DNA of 64,000 nt from Amblyomma americanum (lineage: Eukaryota > Arthropoda > Arachnida > Ixodida > Ixodidae), in the NCBI RefSeq assembly GCF_052857255.1, contig NC_135505.1, positions 65,197,649-65,261,648 on the forward strand. Direction: 5' to 3'. The translations under genes were made by a program, and so were the position numbers. This document shows, piece by piece, positions 1 to 11,095 of this stretch. The first letter of the stretch is position 1; every line of letters begins with the position of its first letter. The notes below the pieces were generated by a model that worked only from the letters and a program-made list of their open reading frames with translations, searched no databases and had not been told where the DNA came from.

Positions 1-107
1 TTCGATTTAAAGAGTGCCCAGTTTGTCTGAGGAGTTCCTTGTTCAACGTGGATTAGAAGCCAACTACAGAAAGCTTCGAGTACTAGGTTAATGCTAGTGT
101 AATCGGC

Positions 108-195
108 CTTATCGTAAAGTGTGATTGTTTTGGTTGAATGAATGAATAAAACTTATCGTAAAGTGTGATTGTTTTGGTTGAATGAATGAATAAAA
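108..195. repeat. Tandem duplication, two 44-bp units
   Basis: Two near-identical 44-bp units sit head to tail (108-151 and 152-195). Each ends in an ATGAATGAATAAA-type stretch. Read on the minus strand, each unit carries TTTATTCATTCATTCAACC, the (ATTC)n-like tail expected at the 3' end of the LINE that follows. The second unit abuts that LINE's polyadenylation-like AATAAA, so the duplication lies at the LINE 3' tail and flank. Confidence 0.8.
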
Positions 196-398
196 CTTTA
201 TTTTCGTTTCTTTTGTGGTGGTAGTGGTTTTATTAAAAATAATAGTAAAACGGAAGGAAAAGATTTTTGCTAGCCCTGGCATCTGCCATCGATGCTAAAG
301 CACCTGAGCTGTGGCAGCGGAAATAAAGGACAGCAGGTTTCTTTGGGTTTAGTGGATTCCGGACGTCTTCATCTTCCGAGTTCAAATGGTCGGTGCCC

Positions 399-3300
399 TC
401 ATTCCAGGGCCCCGCTGGGCTTTGCCACCTCGCTTCCGTGCCGCACGAGTCTTCTCTTGACTGCCAGCTCGCTGCTGGTGAGCAGGCCCTCCCACTGTTC
501 CGCGCTGGGTTTTTCTAGTTTATGGAATGCATAGTTGTGTCTACATTCCCATGTAATATGATATAGCGTGGGGGTTGCCCCGCACCACGTGCATTTGTCA
601 TTGTATTGCCCTGGATACATCTTATGCAGTGCGTGTAGGTTTTTAAAGGCACCTGTTTGTAATCCTCGCCATCCCACTTTCCTCGTGCTGTGTCAGCAAC
701 GGGTGTGGTGGAGGATACGCTAGTCTCCTTCCTCCGTGGTAATTTATTATTTCTGCATATGTGGGTTCAACCGTTGTGGTATGTTCCTGTGACTCCGTTG
801 TGTCTGCTCGGTGGGTCATCTCGCGAGCTAGACTCTGTGCCCTCAGGTTCCCTTCCACCCCGGCGTCCCCCGGTATCCAGAAAATTTTGTGTTTGTAATG
901 ATGTATTGGGAGGCCCTGCCTGGAGGATGATTTGCAGTGCTCCATTGTATATTATTCCCGCCGTGTAGCTTCTACACGCGGCTTTCGAGTCCGTCAGAAT
1001 CGTGAGTGATTTATTTAGTCCGTTTCCTTCAGCTACTGCCAGAGCTGCGGCAACTTCTTCCCCCTCGGTTACCGAACAATGTTTGGTTGTTACACACGTG
1101 ACCGCCTCTAGGCTCTGGTTGACGACCACTGATGTAACTGTATGTTCCTTGGTGTCCCTGTTCCACGGATACAGGCCTGCATCCGTGTACACCGTGTTTT
1201 CTTTGGTATCTAGGTGTTTTTCTACGTACTCTGTCCTAGCGGCTCGTCTAGCCGCGTGCAGGTTTGGGTCCATGCTTCTCGGTAAGGGGCAGACTCTGAT
1301 GGTTTGTCTGACTTCGTCTGGTATGTTTGCTACGCTGCCTTCTGTTTCTTTACTGCTATACCCTAACCTGCGGAGGAGCGCACGGCCGGTGGTCGACTGC
1401 TGGAGTCTGGTTAGTTGCGATCCAGCTTGCGCCTCTCGTAGCTCTTCGAAGGTATTGTGGAAGCCCAGCATCAAGAGTTTTTCATTTGATGTATGTCTTG
1501 GTAGGTTTAGCGCTGTTTTGAAGGCTTTCGTTATAAGCGTGTCCGCTTGTTCCTTCTCATTCTTTGTCATGTGGTGATGCGGCAGGGAATAGGTGATCCG
1601 GCTGATTACGAGGCTTTTAATCAGCTTTACTGTATCTCCCTCTTTCATCCCGTGCCTTTTCTGTGATACTCGGGTGATCATTCTGCTGACTTGCTGTGTT
1701 GATTGTTTTAGGAGACTGAGTGTGTGGCTGCATCTATTGCATCCTTGGATCCACATACCTAGTATTCTTATCATGTTTAGTTCTCGAATGGTCTGCCCTT
1801 CCGAACGCACTCTCAATTCTTCCGGCGTTGGCTTCTTTCCGACCCGCAGAATTTCTGATTTCTCGGTTGAGCACGCGAGTCCTCTAGCCCTGACGTATTC
1901 CTCCACGCATGTCGCTGCTTTCTGCGATAGTTCTTCTTTTCGGCCAAGTGACCCTTGGTTGACCCAGACAGTGATGTCATCCGCATACATGGCATGCTGG
2001 ATACCTTCGATCTTGCTCAGCTTGCGTGCGAGGCCGATCATTGCCATGTTGAACAGGACCGGTGAGATCACCGATCCTTGTGGAGTTCCTTTGTTTGGTG
2101 TGTTAAATGTTTCGCTTTTTAGGTCTCCCAGTCCCACCGTGGCCGTGCGGTTTGACAGGAAGGCCCCTACATAGTTGTGGATTCTTCTCCCACACCTGGC
2201 ATTGTTGATTCCTTCCGTGATTGCTTCATGACTGACGTTGTCAAAAGCACCCTTGATGTCCAGGGTCATTACGATGTTTTCTCCTGTTTTGAGAATTGTG
2301 TCTATTATTTCCTCTTTGATTTGTAGGAGGATGTCTTGGGTTGACGAGTTTGCTCTGAAGCCGAACATACTTTGGGGGTATTGTTCCTCGTCTTCAAGGT
2401 GTTGCTGTATTCTTTTCGTGATGACTCTTTCGTAGAGTTTGCCTAGACTAGATGGGTCTTAGGTTCTCTATCTGAAGCTTTTTGCCTGGTTTTGTCATCA
2501 TGACCACCTCCGCGTGCTTCCAGTCTTTGGAGACGGTGCCTGTGGCCCATAGTTCATTTAGGTATTCCGTAAGCGGTGCTATTGCTTCATCGCTTAGATT
2601 GCGGATGAGCGAATTCTTGATCTTGTCTGCTCCCGCTGCCGTATGCTTGGTTATCGCTCAAACTGCTGCGTAGACTTCTTCATTTGTTATCGGCCTGTCT
2701 AAGTGCGGATTATCCTCTCCTTGATATTCTCCTTTGTATTCTTGGGGCCTGTTGTTGCCGCAGCATTTCGTCTTGATCGCTTCTATCAAGTCATCGTTGA
2801 CGCCCTTGAATTGGTGTACGAGTCCTTGTATGGCTTTGCCGCTTTCTGCTTTTGTTTTGTTGGGATCCATTAGCGCTTCAAGAATCCGCCACGTTCTTGC
2901 TGTGCTTATTGTACCATTCAGTGAGCTGCTGAACAATTCCCAGCCCTGCCTAGCCAGTTGCGTTGCGTACTCTTCTGCTTTCTGCGTGATATCCGCTATT
3001 TTCTTCTACAGCTTTCTGTTTAGTTTCTGTCTTTTCCATCTCTTCGTGAGCCCACGTCTCGCCTCCCATAGCTTGAGAAGTTTAGGGTCCACTTCCGGTG
3101 TGGTCTCCGTCCTGTCTATTTCTTGCGTATTTCGCTCCTGTATTTGTCTGATTTGCTCGCTCCAGTCCTCGATCGAGGTGATTTTGTCCTTTATTTGTCT
3201 GCTGCTGTCTCGGAATGCATCCCAGTCTGTAATGTGGGCTGATTCTATTTTCCTTTTAAACCTTTCCACCTCTAGTGTGATTTTTATTATGTGGTGCTCG

Positions 3301-3929
3301 CTCCCTAGGTTCTCCAGCAGGTTCTCCCACTCAGCCTGTCTCGCTCCTCTGACAAAGGTTCGGTCGGGACATGTGTCCGGGCTGACGCTATTTCCTAGGC
3401 GCGTTGGTTAATTTTCATCGGTCAATAGGGTGCAGTTTGTATTCTCTGCTGCTATGCATATCTGCTGTCCCTTTTTCTCGCCTTTTTGATAGCCCCAGCT
3501 TGGGTTTCTCGCGTTAAAGTAGTCCCCAGCTATCATTAGGGTATTCGATCTTCCTAGATTGCCCGCTTCCGCAAAAAGTCTTTGGAAGTTGCCGTTCTTC
3601 TGTCTGGGCGGGCTATATAGGTTAATGATGAACGTGCTTTTGGCTTTGTGTTTCTTTTTGGGAATGACCTCCGTGATTATGTGTTCGATTCCCGTGTCCG
3701 TGATTTCATTGTGCTCTATGGTGACTAGGTCTTTGCTAATTAGGGTTGTTATCCGTCCTTTCTCCTGGCATTGATAGCCCCTTAATGCCGGTGCTGTGTT
3801 GGTCTCTTGTAGTAGTATTATATCGGGTGATGCTCCTTGTTTATATATAAACTGCCGTATGAGTCCTTGCTTGCGCCTGTATCCCCTTCACTTCCACTGC
3901 CATATGTTTAGTTTTTTGTGTCCTGCCAT
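399..3929 (-). pseudogene. I-clade LINE ORF2 polyprotein (EN-RT-RNase H), broken
   Basis: The start chosen is the ATG at 3929 because the peptide then reads LNIWQW, the usual first strand of an AP-like endonuclease. The EN motif AGDYFNA...WG lies near 3500. From 3929 to about 2460 one frame is kept, with in-frame stops (a TGA near 3890, TAA near 3410, TAG near 3005, TGA near 2650). A small deletion with frameshift near 2458 leads into the RT (767-2368), which keeps TLDIKGAFDNV, GTPQGSVISP and the catalytic YADD near residue 130 of that frame. RNase H follows with YTDA, GEE and TDSKAA; its last motif reads GDAGVEGN, so the usual His is Asp. Frameshifts near 930 and 670 lead to the last frame, which has CTWC...H...C. 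Enzyme of target-primed reverse transcription; not functional in this copy. Confidence 0.85.
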
Positions 3930-4066
3930 GCTGATTGATTGGTGTTGCTTTGGTTTTCATTTCCGAATCTTCTGTCGTTGTAAAGCCTATCCCTGGCTTC
4001 GCTAGTGATTCTTTGCGTGGTTTGGCTTGTAATGAAGCTACGAAAGTATTGGTTTTCTTGTTGTTG
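3908..4066 (-). pseudogene. C-terminal remnant of I-clade LINE ORF1
   Basis: About 52 codons are open into the ORF2 start. The peptide is polar and rich in Gln, Asn, Thr and Arg, and ends 22 nt inside ORF2. It continues without a stop from CR1-like endonuclease sequence upstream, but the character of the peptide changes at about 4066-4075. I therefore place the junction between the two elements there. No domain is recognisable. The assignment to ORF1 rests on position and on the overlapping-start arrangement. Confidence 0.5.
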
Positions 4067-4074
4067 CATTAGCG

Positions 4075-4836
4075 CATTCTGCATTACTTTTTTTGGTTTG
4101 GGCAGGTGACTGAAAAATGTGGATTGGAATATTGGATGATCACTAAGTCCTGGCAAATAGGAAAGTGAAGATAGGGTTTCTGGGTGCGACGCTAGAATTA
4201 TGTCAAGTATGCTGGATGATTGAACAGTTTCCCTTGTTGGAGAGGATATCAGCTGGGTTAAAGCGAAGGTTTGACACGTGTTGATGAAATCGCACTCAGG
4301 GGAATTTGATGACGTATCAGACGGGTTAAACCAATCCATTGAGGGGAAGTTAAAGCCACCTAGTACGAAAGTAGCAGCATGTGGAAGCATCGTGGTTACC
4401 GTGTGAAGGGCGCTGTGAAATAGAGGGGTGAAGTAAGCGTCGCTATCGGGGGGACGGTAAAAAGCAAAGATTACGGTGGGAGGAACGAGCCGCTAGAGCA
4501 GATGAATAATATTTCTAAAGGTTACTCTACTTTTAAGCTGCAGCATTGAAGGTTGCGATGAGTGGCTATCAAGACGCCGCCCTCTCGTTTGCCTATGCGG
4601 TCGCGGCGAAAAACACCGTAGTTAGGAAATATGGCCTGTACTTCGTTGTTACGTATGGATTCATTTATCCAGGTTTCAGTTAGTATGACTGTGTTGCATT
4701 CAGTTGTGTCAATGATACTAGCCAATACATCGCGTTTCGGTAGGAGGCTTCTGATGTTAGTGTAAAGAAATGAAATTGGGTTGGAAATCTCTTTATTTTG
4801 GTGACAAGCCGACAGCGACGGGGCACGTGGTACCAC
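4075..4836 (-). pseudogene. CR1-like ORF2 fragment: AP-like endonuclease, copy A
   Basis: The first half (4522-4836) reads YTNIRSLLPKRD and TETWI and ends in a GGGVLIA-like strand (here EGGVLIA). The second half (3990-4390 frame) has GGFNFPSMDW, in place of GDFNYP, and ends with LPGLSDH, the catalytic Asp-His of the family. Frameshifts separate the two halves and stop codons lie in between (4390-4520). No RT follows, because the I-clade LINE replaces it. The role would be nicking of target DNA; the GD to GG change and the breaks make it inactive. Confidence 0.8.
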
Positions 4837-4904
4837 CTGCTGTGACGCGTGATCAAAAGTATATGTAGCATTTCCAATGGTTATCTTTTTCTGACGGAGA
4901 GTGA

Positions 4905-5719
4905 ATTTTTCTTTCTGGCTCTATGCAAATTGGATGAGTTTCTTACGGGCCATACTAGTGTTGGGAGAATTGTCTTCAGAGATGCTGTAGTTTGTCCCTT
5001 TTAAGTTATTTGCGGTAGTGATAACTTGCTCTTTTACATTAACATGCGCAAATTTTACTACTATGGGTCGGTTCTTATTTTCTACAAAACGGCCGAGGCG
5101 GTGTGCCCGTTCGATTTTCATTGGTTGAATTGAAATCTTCAGGTTAATACTGCAGAGTTCGGTGATGAAATTTTCTGATTCCGCCCACGTTTTCTGGCAG
5201 GTGTCTTTGAGCCTAAACAATAACAAGTTGCAACGACGAGCACGGTCTTCTGAGTCACCTAGTCTTTGGACGATATCAGCATCCTGACTCGCATTATTTT
5301 CGGAAAAACACTGGACGTTCTCAAAATCTGCTTTAAGGGAGCCTAGTGAAGCACAGTCTTCTTCAATTTTCGCGAATCTTGTTTTAATTTTGTCAGAGGT
5401 TTTTTTTTCATCAGGCGCCAGTTTGGTAGGAATTTGTTTTCATTTCGCTTAGAATGGATACCTACCCAGCTTTGATATCGTCCAGTGCCAGCAGCATTTC
5501 ACTATTGCTAACACTGCCATTATAAGCGACGCCAGCGCGGGTGGAAGGCCCATGATTTAGCTCGACATCACCACACAGCAATAAAAGATTTAGCAAAACA
5601 TGTGTACAGTCAGCAATAAGAGCAGCAAGGCACTGTGGACTCGGCAGCACAATCAGACCAGCGTAACGAGTTCGCTTTGCGGAAAGAGCTAAAGAATTGT
5701 TTTTACCTGCACGAGGCAA
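4905..5719 (-). pseudogene. CR1-like ORF1 with degenerate 2A motif, copy A
   Basis: The N-terminal leader is hydrophobic and runs LNLLLLCGDVELNHGP, a 2A-type end with His in place of the first Pro of NPGP. It is followed by a coiled-coil-like stretch (about 5240-5460, broken) and a basic domain with the block ERAHRLGRF...RPIVVKFA (4921-5226). The same block occurs in copies B and C and resembles L1-type ORF1 RNA-binding domains. The expected role is an RNA-binding nucleoprotein of the retrotransposition complex. Frameshifts break the reading frame. Confidence 0.75.
5546..5572 (-). other. 2A-like motif, degenerate (GDVELNHGP)
   Basis: Nine codons read G-D-V-E-L-N-H-G-P and are preceded by LLLLC. 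Functional 2A peptides need NPGP, where the ribosome skips the Gly-Pro bond. Here Pro is replaced by His, so skipping should be lost. The position relative to ORF1 matches the intact motifs of copies B and C. Confidence 0.75.
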
Positions 5720-6095
5720 AGGTGAGGCATATTAGCGAACCTAGCCTTCGCAGTTCCGCCGAGTCCACTGAAGTGGGTTCTGATATCGGGAAGCCTTATA
5801 TACGGTGACGTTGTCGGTTATGCAATGTGCGTAGGTGGTTCCGGTGGCGGCGCTGCACGACATGAATTCGGACCAGATGCGGTTGATTCCTGGATCGATT
5901 GTGGGTGGCGCAGCAACCACTGCTCTTCTACAACGGGAGTTGGCTTCCGTGACCAAGTTGTCGCAGCGGTACGGGCCGCAGCACAACTGGGGATGGGTCC
6001 GGATGGCCAGGAGCGCGTCAGGATAAGCAGCTGCACGAGGCAAAGGTGAGGCATATTAGCGAACCTGGCCGTCCCAGGGCTGCCGAGTGCACTGC
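5707..6095 (-). repeat. Tandem 5' monomers of CR1 copy A (324-bp unit)
   Basis: The minus-strand block ATGCCTCACCTTTGC...GTGCAG occurs at 6054-6031 and again at 5730-5707, exactly 324 bp apart (3 x 108). Similarity continues for about 60 bp beyond 6031 and then stops, so there is one full and one partial monomer. After the first CAG the sequence continues with CTGCTT (monomer). After the second it continues with GTAAAA (unique ORF1 leader). Confidence 0.75.
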
Positions 6096-6560
6096 ATAAT
6101 GCAATATAAGTCTGCGAGAAAGCCTTCGCGGCTCATTTAGGTTTTCTTTTTATGCTTATACGAGGAGAGACGAAACTGGTTAAAACATGCCGCTTGTGCA
6201 GTGCGTGGCCATAATGGAGCGCGGAATTCTGCCGGTAGCTGCGGGAGTCATGGGCAAACCAAGCTTATTTTTCATGCCGTGCGAAAATCTGTAGGGGCGT
6301 CAGCTCAGCCGCATCTTCATGACGCGGCGGCGTGACGGAAGTGCCAAAAGCAGCCGAAGTTTTTGTGGCGGAATTGCTTCCTCTGCTCTTTCACCGCCAC
6401 GCTGGAAATCCCTGGACAGCTAGCAAAGGGTACGGGTTTGGGAGGAGTGGCTTCGGCAGCCGCTTCTGCCAGTACCGCAGGGGCGCAGGACCCGAAAACG
6501 CTCTTTTTACTCTCACGCAGGCGATCAGCTGCTGTTCCTAATGACGCGGGCACGATTAGG
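6096..6560. other. No gene recognised
   Basis: Short open frames here overlap on both strands and show no family signature. I see no repeat ends or simple-sequence tracts. It may be older transposon sequence. Confidence 0.5.
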
Positions 6561-6561
6561 C

Positions 6562-6660
6562 CACGCCGCTGCAATTTCAATAGAGGTGAAATTCTAGTCG
6601 TCCGCGTACTGTTCGTAGTCAGTGCACGTTAAAGATTCATAACCCAGAGGTCCGTGGATC
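6562..6660 (+). mobile_element. Decayed Ruka-type SINE fragment (body)
   Basis: The stretch AATTTCAATAGAGGTGAAATTCTAG followed by a CCGCGTACTG-like block and CAGTGCACGTTAAAGA matches, in order, the body of the better-preserved SINEs at 15331, 35117 and 45590. The tRNA head and the 3' block are not recognisable. Confidence 0.5.
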
Positions 6661-6679
6661 GGAACCACGCTCTGCTAAA

Positions 6680-7343
6680 AGTGGGCTCGGTAGCTGTGCC
6701 ATGACACAGCCTCCTCATCCACTGATTTTCGTTATGCAGGTGCTCGTGCCTACCTTCGCATACGTCTTGCCAGCACTCTTCAACTTTTCGTGGGTCGTCC
6801 CTACAAGAGCTGGAAATGCCATTCTACAACGGGAACAACCGAGTCTTTGATTTGGGCGCCTCGGAAGCGTCGAAAAAGCCGCGCCCCCTCACTGGATCCT
6901 CGACACCGGATGGAAAGCGCAAGCGGCAGCGACATCTTCGTTCCTGCCAGCGTATAAGAAGCACCGCTTCCCGGCCGCGCTTGTGGGCTCGGTAGCTGTG
7001 CCATGACACAGCCTCCTCATCCACTGATTTTCGCTATGCAGGTGCTCGTGCCTACCTTCCCATACATCTTGCCAGCACTCTTCAACTTTTCGTGGGTCGT
7101 CCTACCAGAGCTGGAAATGCCATTCTACAACGGGAAAAACCGAGCCTTTACTTTGGGCGCCTCAGAAGCGTCGATAAAAGCCGCGCCCCTTCACTGGATC
7201 CTCGACACCGGATGGAAAGCGCAAGCGGCAGCGACAACATCGTTCCTGCCAGCGTATAAGAAGCACCGCTTCCCGCCCGCGCTTTGTGGGCTCGGTAGCT
7301 GTGCCATGACACAGCCTCCTCATCCACTGATTTTCGCTATCAG
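6680..7343 (+). repeat. Tandem 5' monomers of CR1 copy B (302/303-bp unit)
   Basis: A partial monomer (6680-6739) is followed by two full units (6740-7041 and 7042-7343). Each unit ends with TTTTCG[CT]TATGCAG (the last one has lost the G of ATG). Allowing for one single-base deletion in each unit, the native length is 303 bp (3 x 101). The unit encodes a Met-started hydrophobic stretch around MTQPPHPLIFAMQ. The unique leader begins right after the final CAG with GTCAGT. Confidence 0.9.
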
Positions 7344-8100
7344 GTCAGTAAACCATATTGCCTTTTTGCTAAAAAAACTAGTAACTACTGTCTGCTACAG
7401 CTGCCGAGCCTGCAGTGTTCCATTTTTGTCGCTGACGAATGTTTTGGTGTTATAAAAACTCTCCTGCTCTTGTCGGGCGATATTGAGACGAACCCTGGTC
7501 CTGATAAATTGGACCGTATTCTTCCTAAGCTGGAGACATTGTCAACTAGTCAAGACCAAATAATCACCGATGTACAAAACCTTAAGCGTCAGATGCGTTC
7601 TACTGACATAACAATTTCTGATTTGAGTAAGCGCGTAGCTCACCTAGAAAGTGTTTTACAGGGTTTCTCTACTCTCAAAACCGATCTACAATCTGCCCAA
7701 TCTGTCTCCGCTAAGACTGCTGGTCTTGTTACTAACCTTGAAGATCGGTTAGATGACACCGAAAATAAGTCACGCCGTAACAATTTGATATTCTATGGCC
7801 TTTCGGATTCTAATTAGCGCGAAACGCTCGTCGAATCGGAAGAATTAATAATCCACCACTGTCATGACAAATTACAGATAACCTTGGATACAAGTCAAAT
7901 TGAGCGTGCACATTGTTTGGGCTGCTATGAGGAAGGCCATCGACGGCCGATTATAGTAAAATTTTTGTCCTCAAAAACAAAAGAAACTATGCTTTCAAAG
8001 GGGCCCAAGTTTAAGGGCACCGATTTTAGCATCGGAGAAGACTTTTCCCTTCATGTTCGAAAAGCACGCAAGCACCTTGTCGCGTTTGCAAAAGCAGAAA
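7344..8100 (+). pseudogene. CR1-like ORF1 with 2A motif, copy B
   Basis: The leader (7344-7475) is hydrophobic and ends KTLLLLSGDIETNPGP. A coiled coil follows (about 7530-7760, heptads through LETLSTSQDQ and LEDRLDDTENKSRR), then RRNNLIFYGL and a basic RNA-binding block with IERAHCLG...RPIIVKF. One in-frame stop (TAG near 7815) interrupts it. The start codon would lie in the last monomer, but a one-base loss (ATGCAG to ATCAG at 7339-7343) puts the monomer out of frame. Expected role: RNA-binding chaperone of the retrotransposon RNP. The end merges into an ACAT repeat at 8101. Confidence 0.8.
7476..7502 (+). other. 2A-like ribosome-skipping motif (GDIETNPGP)
   Basis: The codons encode G-D-I-E-T-N-P-G-P preceded by TLLLLS. 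This fits the 2A consensus D-[VI]-E-x-N-P-G-P. 2A-like sequences are established at the N-terminus of some animal non-LTR retrotransposon ORFs. Activity here is inferred. Confidence 0.85.
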
Positions 8101-8225
8101 CCGGACATACATACATACATACATACATACATACATACAAGTTTTATTCTCTACAAAGAAGTGGAAGGAGGCGGAGGGAAAAGCCGTACCGTTCTCCCTG
8201 CGGTACAAGACACTTTTTCTCGGAT
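8101..8225 (-). mobile_element. Small nested insertion with (ATGT)n tail
   Basis: Read on the minus strand, a purine-poor block ends in GAGAATAAAACTTGTATGTATG, that is, a polyadenylation-like AATAAA followed by about nine ATGT repeats (8103-8140). This is the layout of a short 3'-terminal non-LTR insertion. It lies between ORF1 and ORF2 of CR1 copy B. The family is not identified. Confidence 0.5.
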
Positions 8226-8329
8226 AAAAACGCTACACCTTCGATGCTGCCACAGAAGCGGTTACAGAAATAGCATAGCGCTTATCTCGCCACCGTCGCA
8301 AATCTAATATTTGCTATACCACCCCTCGA

Positions 8330-11095
8330 GAGAATATTTGTCTGTCGGTTACCTATACCAATATACGCAGCCTGCTTTCAAAGACCGATCTTCTGTCTAG
8401 TCTCGTGTCTTCAACGGGCAGCAATCTGCTCGTTTTGACAGAGACATGGCTGACTGATAGTATAAGCGACGCTGAAGTTCTTTGCAACTTACCAAACTTT
8501 AATCTTTTCCGTGCTGATCACACTAGCTCTCGAGGGGGTGGCGTCCTTATTGCTACAAGCAATCAGTTAGTCTTCCCACATCAACATCACATCAGACCTC
8601 GGAATACTATGGCTCCTTTACCGAGCCACACCAGTATCTATATTAATTGGAGTTTGTTACAGACCCCCTCATAATAGTCCCGAATTCCCCCGTAAACTGC
8701 AGAATATTTTAAACGAACTTAAAACTAGACGCCCTAAGGCACACATCCTCCTTTTTGGAGACTTCAACTATCCTGGCATAAATTGGTCTACTCATCATCA
8801 ACCTGTTTTTAGACAGGATGAATCTCGTGAATTTATGGATGTCTGCCTAAACTTTAACCTAGCGCAACTAGTAACACAGCCTACACGCATCGCCGGAGAT
8901 ACTGCTAACATCTAGCTACCCCGACAGCATCTACGCTATCACTTACCTCCGTGAAATCAGCGATCATAAAGTTATTCATGCATGCTTTAGCTTCTCTGTA
9001 ATGACAAAAAAAAACTTTCCAAAAAACAATTTCTCTTTACAACAAAGGAAACTATGAGGCCTTCAACGCGGAATTGGAGGCCTTTTTTCTATCTTATCAG
9101 GAATCATTTGACGAACAAGACATCCACACAAAGTGGCCAGTGTTTAAACACAAAATGAATGAATTGACTAACAAATATATCCCCAAATGCAGCTTCCACG
9201 CTAACCACCAGAAACCATGGTTCACTAAGACTCTTGGAAGATTAGAAAATAAAAAAACGCCTCTTCAGAAGTGCCAAACTGAGCAGAGCAGACTGCGCAT
9301 GGGAAAAATATTACGGTGCTGAAAAGGCGTATTTGGTCGCACTAAAAAACGCTTATCGTTCCTTTTATCATATCGACTTGCCAAATATACTCACAAATAA
9401 CCCGAGTAAATTCTGGCAGCATTTAAATCCCCAATCTTCGCGCGTTGTTACCCTGACTGACAATTCTGGACGTGTTATTTCGGACGTTGAGTGCGCTAAC
9501 AGATTTAATGCTGCCTTCGAATCTGTATTCACTAAAGAACAAGAACCACCACCCCTCATGAAAACCAATGACCCCACAACTGCAATGCCAACCGTTACGT
9601 TCGCAGAAACCGGCATATCCCTTCTAATATATAAATTAAAACTTTCTTCATCAACCGGCATTGATGGAATTAACACAAAAGTCCTAAAGAACACTCGCCA
9701 TGCATCTGCCAAGTTCTTATGCTTACTGTTCGCGCAGTCCATTTCAACGGGTATCATACCCCACGACTGGAAAGTGGGGAAGGTCGTTCCAGTCCACAAG
9801 TCGGGTAAAAAAGATTCGCCACTTAACTACCGCCCCATATCACTAACCAGCATGGCCTGCAAGCTCATGGAACACGTCATTTACTCTTTAACAATGCAGT
9901 TTCTGGACTCAAATAATTTCTTCCATTCATCACAACACGGATTTCGTAAAGGATACTACTGTGAAACTCAATTAGCTATCTTCGTTCATGACTAGCATGC
10001 CAACCTTGACGCTAACCTCCAAACCGACGCAATCTTCCTCGACTTTGCTAAGGCTTTTTACAAGGTATCCCACAACCGCCTATTTCTGAAACTTTCCTGC
10101 CTAAGCTTGCATACTGACATACTAGCATGGATAAAGGAATTTTTGACTCACCGTTCCCAATCAGTTGTCATTAATAATCAAATGTCTAACTTATTACCTG
10201 TTTCCTCAGGGGTGCCCCAAGGATCCGTCCTAGGGCCTCTTTTGTTTCTAATTTATATTAACGACCTACCTCAGAAATTATGTTCACATATTCGGATGTT
10301 TGCCGACGATTGCGTTATTTACAAAACAGTTACTGACTCCGTAAACCAGCAATCCCTACAAGGTAACCTAAATCTGGTACAAAACTGGTGCAACGACTGG
10401 CTAATGACACTTAATATAAACAAATGCAAGTATATATCTTTCCACCGTCGCAGTAATCCTCTCCTGTTCCCCTACTCTATCTCTAACGTTCCTATCGTCC
10501 CTGTCCAATCATATAAATATATCTGTGTTCATCTTAAGCATGACCTCACGTGGAATAGCCATATCGCGAACATTATTTCATCGGCTAACAAAACGCTTGG
10601 CTACTTAAAGCGTCATCTCCACTCTGCCCCCCAGCATGCTAAGCCACTCGCATACAAATCACTAGTTCGATCAAAATTAGAATACGCATCGCCCATCTGG
10701 TCTCCGAAACAAGTATACCTTACAAACTCACTTGAATCAGTTCAAAATAGGGCAACTAGATTCATTCATTCCTCATACTCTTTTGATATCAGCATATCAT
10801 CTCTGAAATCGCAGTCCAATCTACCTACTCTTGCACTTCGTCGCCACATTGCTAGTTTATGTCTGTTTCATAAATTCTTTTATTCCGAGCTATCACAAGA
10901 ACCCTATATCTACCCTTCCCCACCAGACTTTTCTCTTCGCACCAGACATCAGCAGCAGGTATCTCGGCCATGAGCACGCACAACTTTTTCTTCATCATTC
11001 TTTCACCGGACTGCTAGCGACTGGAACGGCCTTCCCCATTAACTTGCTGCCATCACATGCCTAACTATGTTTCTTAACCAAATTACGCGTTTGCT
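8330..11095 (+). pseudogene. CR1-like ORF2 (EN-RT), copy B
   Basis: The endonuclease begins near 8340 (YTNIRSLLSKTDLL), with LTETWLTD, GGGVLIA and GDFNYPGINW near 8760. It is broken at about 8660 and 8930. A linker (9007-9320) leads to RT (9333-11095) with [48 protein letters not shown] and catalytic FADD near 10300, then the thumb block NKTLGYLKRHLHS and a C-terminal WNGLP-type end. In-frame stops occur near 9994 and 10970, with a frameshift in the EN. There is no RNase H. Enzyme for target nicking and first-strand synthesis; this copy is inactive. Confidence 0.85.

Larger units (their letters stand above)
198..4070 (-). mobile_element. I-clade non-LTR retrotransposon (LINE) with RNase H
   Basis: Read on the minus strand this is a LINE running from the last codons of ORF1 (near 4066) through a complete ORF2 to a short 3' UTR with AATAAA and an ATTC-rich tail near 198. 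ORF2 has the order endonuclease, reverse transcriptase, RNase H, C-terminal CxxC-H-C segment, which is typical of the I clade. The 5' end is truncated: only about 50 codons of ORF1 remain, and upstream sequence switches to an unrelated CR1-like element. ORF1 and ORF2 overlap by 22 nt (ORF1 stop at 3908-3910, ORF2 ATG at 3927-3929). It inserted next to, or into, CR1 copy A on the same strand. Clade assignment is from domain order and motifs only. Confidence 0.85.
4070..6095 (-). mobile_element. CR1-like LINE, copy A (5' half only)
   Basis: The minus strand holds, in order, tandem 5' monomer sequence (6095-5707), ORF1 with a degenerate 2A-like motif, and the first part of ORF2 (endonuclease). 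Sequence then switches to the I-clade LINE at about 4070, so the RT half is missing. Its ORF1 leader, 2A and endonuclease align by eye with copies B and C in this window, so it is the same broad group (CR1/L2-like, no RNase H) but a separate family. Confidence 0.75.

Noticed and set aside
6575..6600. Possible 18S rRNA fragment (GAGGTGAAATTCT)
   Set aside because: The surrounding order of motifs matches the body of the Ruka-type SINE, not rRNA.
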